Source: Thermomonas sp.
Lineage (GTDB): Bacteria; Pseudomonadota; Gammaproteobacteria; Xanthomonadales; Xanthomonadaceae
Direction: 5' to 3'
DNA length: 64,000 nucleotides
NCBI RefSeq assembly: GCF_029945965.1
Contig: NZ_JAQSDO010000012.1
Coordinates: 196,314-260,313, forward strand
Below the pieces are notes generated by a model. It was not told the origin of the DNA. It worked only from the letters and a program-made list of their open reading frames with translations, and did no database searches. The position numbers were made by a program, and so were the translations under genes. Shown here piece after piece: positions 1 through 10,244 of this stretch (positions are counted from its first letter, which is position 1; every line of letters starts with the position of its first letter).

Positions 1-953
1 TGGGCAAGCTCAGCGCCGAGGCCGGCACGCTCAGTGACGCCGAGCAGCTGGCCTATGCCGACGGCATCGACGCCAGCTTCGGTCACGGCGATCTGGATGC
101 CAGCGACGTGCTCGCCGCATTGAAGCCGTTGACTGTCTCGAAGATCCGCGAGGTGGCAACCGCGCCGCTGGGTCAGGTCGCGTGGCTCTATCAGCACGAG
201 GCCGTCACCGACGCCCAGCGCGCCACGCTGACCGACTGGGTGACGGCGGCTTATCTGCCGCGGCTCGAGCAGCTGGGTTATCAGCGCAAGCTTGGCGAGC
301 CGGAAGGTGCATCGCTGATGCGCAGCACGCTGGCTGGAAGCCTGGCTTTCGGATTCAAGGTGGCGTCCGTCCGCGCCGCCCTGCTCAAGCAGGGGGATGC
401 TGCGTTGGAGAAGAAGGCAGATGGCCGTCTGAACCTCGCGGCGGCTGATCCCGACCTGCTCGGTGACGCGTTGGGCATGGCGGTACAGGAGCGCGGCAAG
501 CGTGCTGTCGATGCACTGGTGGCCGAGCTCCCGCAGACCAATGACGCCGCCTTGCGCAACGGCATCCTGGCCGGCCTGTCCAGGGTGAACGATCCGGCCC
601 TGGCGGAGCAGGTGCGCAACCTGTCACTGGACAAGAACGTCAAGGTCGGCGAAATGGCGATGCTGCTTTACGCGGGTCGCGACACGGTGGCCCAGCGCGA
701 CGCACTGTGGAACTGGTTCAGCGCGCATTACGACCAGATCCTCACGCGCACCGGCAGTTTCTCCGGTGGCCGTCTACCGTCACTTGCAGCCGGCGGTGGC
801 TGCACCGCTGCCGAAGGTGAACGCCTGCAGGCATTCTTCAAGACAAAGTCACAGGATGCTGCGGGTATCGAACGTGGCCTGGCGCAAACCAGCGAGTCGA
901 TCCAATTGTGCAGCGCGCTGAAGGCCAAGCAGGACCCGGCCATGATCCGCTGA
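1..953 (+). CDS. M1 family aminopeptidase, C-terminal part (5' end outside window)
   Basis: The open frame enters from the left edge (codons in phase from base 3) and ends at a TGA at 951-953, leaving about 316 residues. This part has no zinc site. It is the alpha-helical C-terminal domain (ERAP1_C type) that closes over the active site of M1 zinc aminopeptidases, with the typical run of helical pairs and a terminal segment on the pattern WNWFSAHYDQI then FSGGRLPSLAAG. The catalytic domain with GAMEN and HExxH motifs must lie upstream of the window, so the family call rests only on the helical domain. It sits 72 bp upstream of grxD on the same strand. Confidence 0.85.
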   Translation, partial: GKLSAEAGTLSDAEQLAYADGIDASFGHGDLDASDVLAALKPLTVSKIREVATAPLGQVAWLYQHEAVTDAQRATLTDWVTAAYLPRLEQLGYQRKLGEPEGASLMRSTLAGSLAFGFKVASVRAALLKQGDAALEKKADGRLNLAAADPDLLGDALGMAVQERGKRAVDALVAELPQTNDAALRNGILAGLSRVNDPALAEQVRNLSLDKNVKVGEMAMLLYAGRDTVAQRDALWNWFSAHYDQILTRTGSFSGGRLPSLAAGGGCTAAEGERLQAFFKTKSQDAAGIERGLAQTSESIQLCSALKAKQDPAMIR

Positions 954-1025
954 TCGCAGCCAATCAGGGATCCGGTTTCGCCACAAGCGTAAAATGCCGG
1001 TTCCCACGTTCCGGATCACCCTGAC

Positions 1026-1949
1026 ATGTCCCTCGACCCCACCCTGCACGCCCGCATCGAATCGCTGCTGGCTACCAATCCCGTTGTCCTGTTCATGAAG
1101 GGCAATCCGCGTGCGCCGCAGTGCGGGTTCTCGTCCAAGGCAATCTCCGCGCTGGACGCCACCGGTGTGGCTTACATGCACGTGGACGTGTTGTCCGATG
1201 GCGAGATCCGCGAGGGCATCAAGGCCTATGGCGACTGGCCGACAATCCCGCAGCTGTACATCGGCGGCGAGCTGGTCGGTGGCAGCGACATCATCATGCA
1301 GATGGCCGCCAGCGGCGAGTTGCATACCGCGCTTGGCGTGCCTGCGCCCGATCGCACCCCGCCCCACATCGAGATCACGCCTGCCGCCGCCGAGATGCTG
1401 GGCAAGGCCATCGCCAATGCAGGCGACGGCTTCGCGTTGCAGATCGAGATCGACAACGGCTACAACGCCAGCCTGCAATTGGCCCAGCATGACGATGCCG
1501 CCATCGCCAGTGAATCAGCGGGCATCCGTGCCCAGTTCGACTTGCCCAGCGCGCAGCGCGCACGTGGTCTGCGCATCGACTGGGCCGACGACGCACGTGG
1601 CAAGGGGCTGGTGATCGACAATCCGAACGCGCCGCCCAAGGTGCGTGCAATAACACCCACCGATGCCGCGCAACGGGTCAATGCCGACAGCCTGGTGATC
1701 ATCGATGTGCGCCCTGCCGACGAACGCGCTCTCGCCGCGCTGGGCCTGCCATTCGCCCACTTCGATGACGGCATGGAGGAAATCGAGGCAATGGACAAGG
1801 CCACGCCGATGGCCTTCTTGTGCCACACCGGCGCGCGCAGCGGCCAGGCCGCCGAACACTTCCGCGCGCTCGGCTTCAGCGAGGTCTACAACATCAGCGG
1901 CGGCATCGATGCCTGGTCCACATTCGACCCGGCGATCCCGCAGTACTGA
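1026..1949 (+). CDS. grxD: Grx4-type monothiol glutaredoxin with HesB-like and rhodanese domains
   Basis: A 307-residue three-domain protein. Residues 1-107 form a monothiol glutaredoxin with the CGFS motif at 33-36, which binds and transfers [2Fe-2S] clusters with glutathione. Residues about 112-200 resemble an A-type Fe-S carrier (HesB/IscA). Residues about 207-307 form a rhodanese domain with its active-site loop at Cys266 (CHTGARSG). Ordinary GrxD is about 110 residues; the long form occurs in Xanthomonadaceae. Only two cysteines exist, Cys33 and Cys266, so the HesB-like domain lacks the usual cluster-binding cysteines and is probably structural. The start is the only ATG giving a complete glutaredoxin fold. 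A hairpin follows the stop. Confidence 0.93.
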   Translation: MSLDPTLHARIESLLATNPVVLFMKGNPRAPQCGFSSKAISALDATGVAYMHVDVLSDGEIREGIKAYGDWPTIPQLYIGGELVGGSDIIMQMAASGELHTALGVPAPDRTPPHIEITPAAAEMLGKAIANAGDGFALQIEIDNGYNASLQLAQHDDAAIASESAGIRAQFDLPSAQRARGLRIDWADDARGKGLVIDNPNAPPKVRAITPTDAAQRVNADSLVIIDVRPADERALAALGLPFAHFDDGMEEIEAMDKATPMAFLCHTGARSGQAAEHFRALGFSEVYNISGGIDAWSTFDPAIPQY

Positions 1950-1961
1950 GCAGACCAGCAG

Positions 1962-1984
1962 GACCTGCCTCAAAATGGCAGGTC
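1962..1984. terminator. Hairpin between convergent grxD and DUF924 gene
   Basis: An 8-bp perfect stem (GACCTGCC/GGCAGGTC) with a 7-base loop, 12 bases past the grxD stop and ending one base before the stop of the opposite gene. It is followed on the plus strand by TTAAAA rather than a long T run, so termination efficiency is uncertain. Confidence 0.5.
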
Positions 1985-2518
1985 TTAAAACCCGCCTCCC
2001 GCGTCCAGCCAATCTTGTTCCTCAGGCGTGCTGGCGCGGCCAAGCGCGGCATTGCGATGTGGGAACCGGCCGAAGCGTTTGATCACGTTGCGATGCGCGT
2101 GAGCATAGCCCAACGAGCTCTGGCCAAGCGGCGCCATCAGTTCGACGCTGCGGTCCTGCATCGTCATGTCCTCGCAATGCTCAAACGGCAGGTACATGAA
2201 GGCGCGCAGGTCGCTGTCGACCTGTGCATCCAGTCCCACCTCCACCGCATTGCTTGCGTGCTGCAGTGCCAGTCCATCAGTGGCGAATGCATGTCCACTG
2301 CCGCGGAAGATGTTGCGCGGAATCTGGTCGAGCAACAGCAACAAAGCAAGCACACCTTTCGGCGTGTCCATCCAGCTGTCGAGCTCACGCCGCGCGGCGG
2401 CCATGTGCCCTTCGCCGAAGTGCTGCCGGCATTCGTCATCGAATGACTTGCCACCGTTAAACCATTTGCCGGGGCCGGCTTCGCGCCAGTAGGCGATCAC
2501 CTGCGCTGGCGTACTCAT
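1985..2518 (-). CDS. DUF924 family protein
   Basis: A 177-residue soluble protein matching the DUF924 family throughout: an N-terminal WFNGGKSFDDEC segment, the central LLLLDQIPRNIFRG motif, then ALQHA and YLPFEHCEDM. The fold is predicted all-helical and TPR-like. I know of no established biochemical function. Its ATG overlaps the stop of the upstream AMP nucleosidase gene by 4 bp (ATGA), so the two are translationally coupled. That hints at a link to nucleotide metabolism, which is only inference. Confidence 0.88.
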   Translation of the reverse strand: MSTPAQVIAYWREAGPGKWFNGGKSFDDECRQHFGEGHMAAARRELDSWMDTPKGVLALLLLLDQIPRNIFRGSGHAFATDGLALQHASNAVEVGLDAQVDSDLRAFMYLPFEHCEDMTMQDRSVELMAPLGQSSLGYAHAHRNVIKRFGRFPHRNAALGRASTPEEQDWLDAGGGF

Positions 2519-3291
2519 TCGTCAAATCTCAGGTGGCGCACCGATTTTCCATGGCGGCGGATCAGGCGCAGCGCCTCGATGCCGACCTTGATGTGGTTCT
2601 CCACGAATTTCGCCGAAACAGTCGCATCGCTGGCCTCGGTCTTGACGCCTTCGGGCACCATCGGCTGGTCGCTGACCAGCAGCAGCGCGCCGCAGGGAAT
2701 GCGGTTGGCGAAACCGGCGGCGAAGATGGTGGCGGTTTCCATGTCGATGGCCATGCAACGCATCGTGCGCAGTTTTTCCTTGAACTTCGCGTCGTGTTCC
2801 CAGACCCGGCGGTTGGTGGTGTAGACAGTGCCGGTCCAGTAATCCAGCTCCATGTCGCGAATGGTCGTCGAGATCACGCGTTGCATGGCAAACGCGGGTA
2901 GCGCCGGCACCTGTGGCGGCAGATAGTCATTGCTGGTGCCTTCGCCGCGGATCGCCGCGATCGGCAGCACCAGGTCGCCGAGCTGGTTCTTGCGCTTGAG
3001 TCCGCCACATTTGCCGAGGAACAACACGGCCTTGGGTGAAATGGCCGACAACAGATCCATCATCGTGGCTGCGTTCGGGCTGCCCATGCCGAAATTGATC
3101 ATGGTGATGCCGTCTGCGCTGGCACTCGGCATCGGTCGGTCGATGCCGACGATCTCGGCGCCGGTCATCGCCGCGAAATGGCTGAGGTAGCCACCGAAAT
3201 TGGTCAGCAGGATGTGTTCGCCAAACCCATCCAGCGGCACGCCGGTGTAGCGCGGCAGCCAGTTGTCGACGATGTCCTGTTTGTCTTTCAT
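2515..3291 (-). CDS. amn: AMP nucleosidase, short form
   Basis: 258 residues of the nucleoside phosphorylase/AMP nucleosidase superfamily. It is predicted to cleave AMP to adenine and ribose 5-phosphate, lowering the AMP pool. Visible motifs are NFGMGSPNAATMMDLL (phosphate/ribose side), FLGKCGG, and MAIDMETATIFAAGF with the ribose-binding Met-Glu pair, followed by LLLVSDQP. Enterobacterial Amn is about 480 residues with an N-terminal regulatory domain; this is the shorter catalytic-only form. It is the first gene of a two-gene minus-strand operon with the DUF924 gene. The 144 bp to the divergent amidohydrolase gene must hold both promoters. Confidence 0.88.
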   Translation of the reverse strand: MKDKQDIVDNWLPRYTGVPLDGFGEHILLTNFGGYLSHFAAMTGAEIVGIDRPMPSASADGITMINFGMGSPNAATMMDLLSAISPKAVLFLGKCGGLKRKNQLGDLVLPIAAIRGEGTSNDYLPPQVPALPAFAMQRVISTTIRDMELDYWTGTVYTTNRRVWEHDAKFKEKLRTMRCMAIDMETATIFAAGFANRIPCGALLLVSDQPMVPEGVKTEASDATVSAKFVENHIKVGIEALRLIRRHGKSVRHLRFDE

Positions 3292-3435
3292 CGCACATCG
3301 CTCATCACAATCTTCCTTTTACTTTTTCTCATTCCCGGAAGTGTCCCACGCGGCCATGACCTCGGTCATGTGGCACGACCACGGCAATGACGCTAACGTT
3401 CGGGCAGGCACAGGCAATGTGCATGGGGATGACGA

Positions 3436-4889
<1,454 letters not shown>

Positions 4890-4893
<4 letters not shown>

Positions 4894-6182
4894 GCGGCAT
4901 GCGCCTGAAACACCTCACGCTGGTCGCCGCGCTGCTGTCGATGGCCGGCGTCGCCAGCGCGCAAGACCTGCTGATCCGCAACGCCACCGTGCACACCGCC
5001 AGTACGCGCGGCACGTTGCAGGCGACTGATGTGCTGGTGAAGGACGGCCGCATCGCTGCAGTAGGCAAGAATCTCGTGGCCGGCAACGTGCAGATCATTG
5101 ATGCGCAGGGCAAACCGCTGACGCCGACCCTGTTTGGCGGCATCACCGACATCGGCGTGGAAGAAGTCTCCGGCGAATCGGCGACGGTGGACGAGACACT
5201 CGCCCTCGGGGCGAATGCCGCCGACATGCAGGTGCGTCCCGAATTCGACGTGACCCTGGCCTACAACCCGGAGTCGGTGCTGGTGCCGGTGGCGCGGGTG
5301 GAAGGCATCGGCTGGACCATGCTGGGCGCCGGCACGAGTGCAGGCGGTTCGATCATCGGCGGCCAAGGCGGCGTGGTGCGGCTGGACGGCAGCCTGGATG
5401 CGATCGGTCCGCGCGTGTTGTTCGTGACCCTGGGCGGCGATGGCGCCAACCTCACCGGCAGTTCGCGCGCGGCGCAATGGATGCTGCTCGATCAGCTGAT
5501 CGATGAAGTGCGCGGGCGGATTCCGCTGGATTCGAAGTTCGCGCTGCTCACGCCTGCGGGGCGCAGCACGCTGGCGACTTATTTGGGCGGTGGGGGACGC
5601 GTCCTGGTGCGTATCCAGCGCGCTGCCGATATCGCCCGCCTGCTGCGTTGGGCAAACCAACGCAACGTGCGCATCGCTCTGGTCGGTGCAACGGAAGGCT
5701 GGAAGGTCGCACCGCAGATCGCCGCAGCTGACGTGCCGGTATTCGTGGATGCATTGGCCGACCTGCCTGCCGACTTCGACGAGATCGGCGCGACGCTTGA
5801 GAACGCGGCACGCCTGAATGCTGCTGGCGTGCGGGTGTCGTTCTCACAGACCGGTGATGCCTCACACAATGCGCGCAAGATCCGCCAGCTGGCCGGCAAC
5901 GCAGTCGCCAATGGACTGCCATGGGCAGCGGGACTGGCCGGATTGACTTCGATCCCGGCCAGCAGTCTTGGCGTTGGCGCGCAGATGGGCAGTATTGCCA
6001 TTGGCCAGCGCGCCGACCTGGTGCTGTGGACCGGCGATCCGCTGGACGTGGCAAACGTCGCCATGCAGGTCTGGATGGATGGCCGTGCGATCCCGATGCG
6101 CTCGCGCCAGACCGAGCTGCGTGATCGCTACCTGCACCCGGACAACGGCCTGCCGCGCGCGTATCCGAACGACGCGCACTGA
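4890..6182 (+). CDS. Amidohydrolase-fold protein lacking the metal-binding HxH
   Basis: 430 residues with a Sec signal peptide ending near VASAQ (residue 25) and the composite-domain start typical of amidohydrolases (LLIRNATVHTAS, then DVLVKDGRIAAVG). At the position of the metal-binding TPGxxDxHxH strand it reads TPTLFGGITDIG, so both histidines are absent, and the protein has very few histidines overall. The C-terminal GSIAIGQRADLVLW segment of the family is preserved. I infer a non-catalytic partner or regulatory subunit for the intact upstream protein, with which it is translationally coupled through a 4-bp overlap. It could instead use a different chemistry. Confidence 0.82.
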
Positions 6183-6204
6183 CCACGCAAACTGGAGAAA
6201 CGAC

Positions 6205-6609
6205 ATGCCGAATTTCGTCGATATCAACTGGTGGGCAGTGCTGGTCGCGGCGTTGTCCGCATTCATGCTCGGTGGTCTCTGGTATGGACCGCTGTTCAAG
6301 AACGCCTGGTGCCGCGAGAACAGCATCGACCCGAATGCACCACCAAGCCGGCACCCGGCGAAGGTTTTCGGCACCGCCTTCCTTGCCGCGCTGGTCGCGG
6401 CCGCCGCCTTCGCGATTATCTTGCGCCCCGACCCGCCACTGTTCATCGCCGTGCATGCCGGATTCCTCACCGGCCTTGCCTACGTGGCCATGAGTTTCGG
6501 CATCAATTACGCCTTTGTCGGGCGCAGCTTCAAACTGTGGCTGATCGACGGCGGCTACCACACCCTGCAGTTCACCATTTACGGACTGGTCCTGGGCCTG
6601 TGGCACTGA
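6205..6609 (+). CDS. DUF1761 family membrane protein
   Basis: 134 residues with about four predicted membrane segments (WWAVLVAALSAFMLGGLWYG, the AALVAAAAFAII stretch, AGFLTGLAYVAMSFG, TIYGLVLGLW). The WYGPLFKNAW signature near residue 26 is characteristic of DUF1761. The function is unknown. The ATG at 6205 was chosen because the membrane protein begins there and an AACTGGAGAAA ribosome binding site precedes it. It lies 22 bp after the second amidohydrolase gene and may be the last gene of that operon. Confidence 0.85.
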   Translation: MPNFVDINWWAVLVAALSAFMLGGLWYGPLFKNAWCRENSIDPNAPPSRHPAKVFGTAFLAALVAAAAFAIILRPDPPLFIAVHAGFLTGLAYVAMSFGINYAFVGRSFKLWLIDGGYHTLQFTIYGLVLGLWH

Positions 6610-6714
6610 GCGTGCCCTGACGAGGCAAAACGACCGCCATGCCGCTATGCCACATGCATCTGCGCCGGACTTGCGGTAGCTTCGACACAACGGATCGGGG
6701 GATTTGGAGGAAAT

Positions 6715-7656
6715 ATGCGCATTGGCATCGTGGTGGACTCCGCTTGTGACCTGCCGGCGGACTTCATCGAACGCGAAAACATCACCATCCTGCCGGTAAC
6801 CGTGCAAATCGGTGAAGCGGTTCTTGCCGATGTCCGCAACGAGGAAGCGACCATGAGCTTCCTCAGCGGCGAGACGGCCGCCCGCGCATACGACGCGGAG
6901 ACCACGCCCTTCACCGTGCAGGAAGTGCACGACCTGTTCCTGTCCAAGCTCGTCCTCGATTACGACTATGTGTTTTGCATCACCACCACGCGTACGCGCA
7001 GCGGCATCTATGACAACGCCGTACAGGCCAGTTACACCATCCTCAACGATTACAAGCCGGTGCGTACCGCTGCCGGCAACAACATGCCATTCGCGTTGCG
7101 GGTGATCGACAGCCAGAACGTGTTTGCCGCAGTCGGAGTATTGGTGGTTGAAGCCGCCCGCCTGCGTGCGGCCGGTGAAGCTCCCCCGAAGATCCGCGCA
7201 CGCCTGGAAAACCTGGCGTTGTACACGCAGGGTTACATGGTGCCGCCCGACCTGCACTACCTGCGCAACCGCATCAGGAAGCGCGGCGACCGCAGTGTGA
7301 GTTTCTTGAGCGCGGCGCTCGGCACTGCGCTCGACATCAAGCCGATCCTGCATTGCAACCGCGGTGACACCGAGCCTGTCGCCAAGGTCAAGGGACTGGA
7401 GAACGCGACACAGAAGATGTTCGACTTCGCCAGCAAGCGGGTGAAAGACGGATTGATGACGCCGACCGTGGGCTTGAGCTATGGCGGCGACCTCGCCGAC
7501 CTGCACAAGCTGCCCGGCTATGCAAACCTGCGCGAGGTCTGCGCCGAGCACAACGTCGAAGTCTTCGAAAGCGTGATGGGCCTGTCCGGCCTGGTGAACG
7601 TCGGCAAGGGCGCGGCTGTGGTCGGGTTTGCGGCGGAATCCGAGAAATTTTCCTGA
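6715..7656 (+). CDS. DegV family fatty-acid-binding protein
   Basis: 313 residues with the DegV fold: an N-terminal IGIVVDSACDLP motif, ITILPVTVQIGE, and a second half with SYGGDLADL. In Firmicutes, DegV (FakB) proteins bind fatty acids for fatty-acid kinase FakA. No FakA partner is visible here, and in gammaproteobacteria the role is not settled. A GGAGGAAAT ribosome binding site directly precedes the ATG. A GC-rich hairpin lies 42 bp after the stop. Confidence 0.87.
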   Translation: MRIGIVVDSACDLPADFIERENITILPVTVQIGEAVLADVRNEEATMSFLSGETAARAYDAETTPFTVQEVHDLFLSKLVLDYDYVFCITTTRTRSGIYDNAVQASYTILNDYKPVRTAAGNNMPFALRVIDSQNVFAAVGVLVVEAARLRAAGEAPPKIRARLENLALYTQGYMVPPDLHYLRNRIRKRGDRSVSFLSAALGTALDIKPILHCNRGDTEPVAKVKGLENATQKMFDFASKRVKDGLMTPTVGLSYGGDLADLHKLPGYANLREVCAEHNVEVFESVMGLSGLVNVGKGAAVVGFAAESEKFS

Positions 7657-7697
7657 CGCCACCCGCGCTGCATCCCTCCAAGATCCATGTGCCGACG

Positions 7698-7719
7698 ACG
7701 CCGCGCTAACACGCGGCGT
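7698..7719 (+). terminator. Rho-independent-like hairpin after the DegV gene
   Basis: A perfect 8-bp stem (ACGCCGCG/CGCGGCGT) with a 6-base loop CTAACA, followed by TTAGTCTT. It lies between the DegV gene and the next small plus-strand gene. The short T tract makes it a moderate terminator. Confidence 0.6.
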
Positions 7720-7761
7720 TTAGTCTTGTGGCATCGAAAGAATTCACTTCAGGGGCCGACC

Positions 7762-8106
7762 ATGCCAACCCGCTTCTACATCAGCCTGCCCGACCCTTCG
7801 CGCGTGCGCGGCGCCGATGTCACGCTTGCCTTCCAGTCGCAGGGCGCGGACGGCCTGGCCGCGGAATTGCAGGATGCATTGCGCAGCGACGGCCTGTTCG
7901 AGCGCTGGCGTGCGCAACAGGAAGATCCGGACGAGGTCGATCCGGCACTTGGCGCCACCGATGCGAATGCGACGGTACTTGGCGAACAGCACGATCTGCA
8001 CATCGACCTGATCGTGATCACGTCGCTGCCGTCGGCGGTCATGCGGCAACGGCTTGGCCTGCTGGCCGGCAATGGCTGGCAGTTGCGCGACGTTTCCGCG
8101 GCATAG
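7762..8106 (+). CDS. Hypothetical small protein
   Basis: 114 residues, acidic, with no signal peptide or membrane segment. I do not recognise the family. It starts FYISLPDPSRVRG and ends LLAGNGWQLRDVSA; Asp and Glu are concentrated in the middle (residues about 50-75). The ATG at 7762 follows an AGGGGC ribosome binding site. Codon use and GC match the neighbours, which supports a real gene. It is convergent with fghA, only 3 bp between stops, so it does not share that gene's transcript. Confidence 0.65.
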   Translation: MPTRFYISLPDPSRVRGADVTLAFQSQGADGLAAELQDALRSDGLFERWRAQQEDPDEVDPALGATDANATVLGEQHDLHIDLIVITSLPSAVMRQRLGLLAGNGWQLRDVSAA

Positions 8107-8109
8107 CCG

Positions 8110-8940
8110 TCAGTCGCGCATCGCCTCTGCGTGATGGGCGATGTGATCGCCGATGAAACTGGCGATGAAGTAATAGCTGTGATCGTGGCCAGGCTGCATG
8201 CGCAGTATCAGCGGATGGCCGTGGGTCCGGCACGCAACGTCCAGCAGTTCCGGGCGTAGCTGGGAAGCCAAGAATTCATCGGCGCTGCCTTGGTCGATCA
8301 GCAGCGGCAAGCGCTCGGTTGCGTCGGGGATAAGCGCCACCGCGTCATAGTCCTTCCACGCAGCATGGTCTTCGCCGAGATAGGCACCCAGCGCTTTTTC
8401 GCCCCATGGCACCTGCGACGGCGCCACGATCGGCGCGAACGCCGACACGCTGCGATAGCGGCCGGGATTGCGCAGCGCGATGACCAAAGCGCCATGCCCG
8501 CCCATCGAATGCCCGCTGATTGCGCGCGCATGTGTCACCGGAAAATGCGCCTCGATCAGCGCAGGAAGTTCCCCGACCACGTAGTCGTACATGCGGTAAT
8601 GCGCCGCCCAGGGCGCCTGCGTCGCATTGACGTAAAAGCCGGCGCCCTTGCCGAGGTCATAACTGTCCGCATCGGCCACGTCGTCACCACGCGGACTGCT
8701 GTCCGGGCAAACAATGGCGATGCCATGTTCGGCGGCATAACGCTGCGCACCCGACTTGGTGATGAAATTCTGCTCGGTGCAGGTCAGGCCCGACAGCCAG
8801 TACAACACCGGCACCGGACCATCCTGCGCTTGCGGCGGCAGATAGATCGCGACACGAATGTCGCAATCCAGTGCCTGCGAATGGTGCTGCCAGACCTGCT
8901 GCTCGCCGCCGAAGCTGGCATGGGATTCGATCTTCTGCAT
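8110..8940 (-). CDS. fghA: S-formylglutathione hydrolase
   Basis: 276 residues, the usual length of FghA. It hydrolyses S-formylglutathione to formate and glutathione, the last step of glutathione-dependent formaldehyde oxidation in the cytoplasm. It has an esterase D alpha/beta-hydrolase fold with the nucleophile elbow GHSMGG (Ser145), an early LYWLSGLTCTEQNF segment that shapes the oxyanion hole, and a C-terminal catalytic His in GHDHSYYF. It follows frmA by one base on the same strand, so the two pathway enzymes are made from one transcript. Confidence 0.95.
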   Translation of the reverse strand: MQKIESHASFGGEQQVWQHHSQALDCDIRVAIYLPPQAQDGPVPVLYWLSGLTCTEQNFITKSGAQRYAAEHGIAIVCPDSSPRGDDVADADSYDLGKGAGFYVNATQAPWAAHYRMYDYVVGELPALIEAHFPVTHARAISGHSMGGHGALVIALRNPGRYRSVSAFAPIVAPSQVPWGEKALGAYLGEDHAAWKDYDAVALIPDATERLPLLIDQGSADEFLASQLRPELLDVACRTHGHPLILRMQPGHDHSYYFIASFIGDHIAHHAEAMRD

Positions 8941-8941
8941 C

Positions 8942-10129
<1,188 letters not shown>

Positions 10130-10182
10130 TCAGATCCTATCGCTGCCATCCATGGCGAGGACACCCGGCTGCGGAAACCGTT

Positions 10183-10204
10183 GCCCGGCCATCCTGGGCC
10201 GGGC
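10183..10204. other. GC-rich hairpin downstream of ppc
   Basis: An 8-bp perfect stem GCCCGGCC/GGCCGGGC with a 6-base loop, close to a 16-bp perfect palindrome at 10217-10232 (GCGCGGCATGCCGCGC). Both lie in the 193 bp between the ends of ppc and the start of frmA, just past the ppc stop. Neither has a T tract on either strand. They may slow or stabilise the 3' end of ppc mRNA. Confidence 0.35.
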
Positions 10205-10244
10205 GTTCGCATTGGCGCGCGGCATGCCGCGCAAGCGCCAAGGC

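Noticed and set aside
5548..7662. A 704-codon minus-strand open frame
   Set aside because: It runs across three sense genes (amidohydrolase-fold, DUF1761, DegV) with clear families and has no domain itself; an artefact of high GC.
10183..10232. Hairpins after ppc as a rho-independent terminator
   Set aside because: The stems are strong but there is no T tract on the minus strand, so I list them only as a structure.
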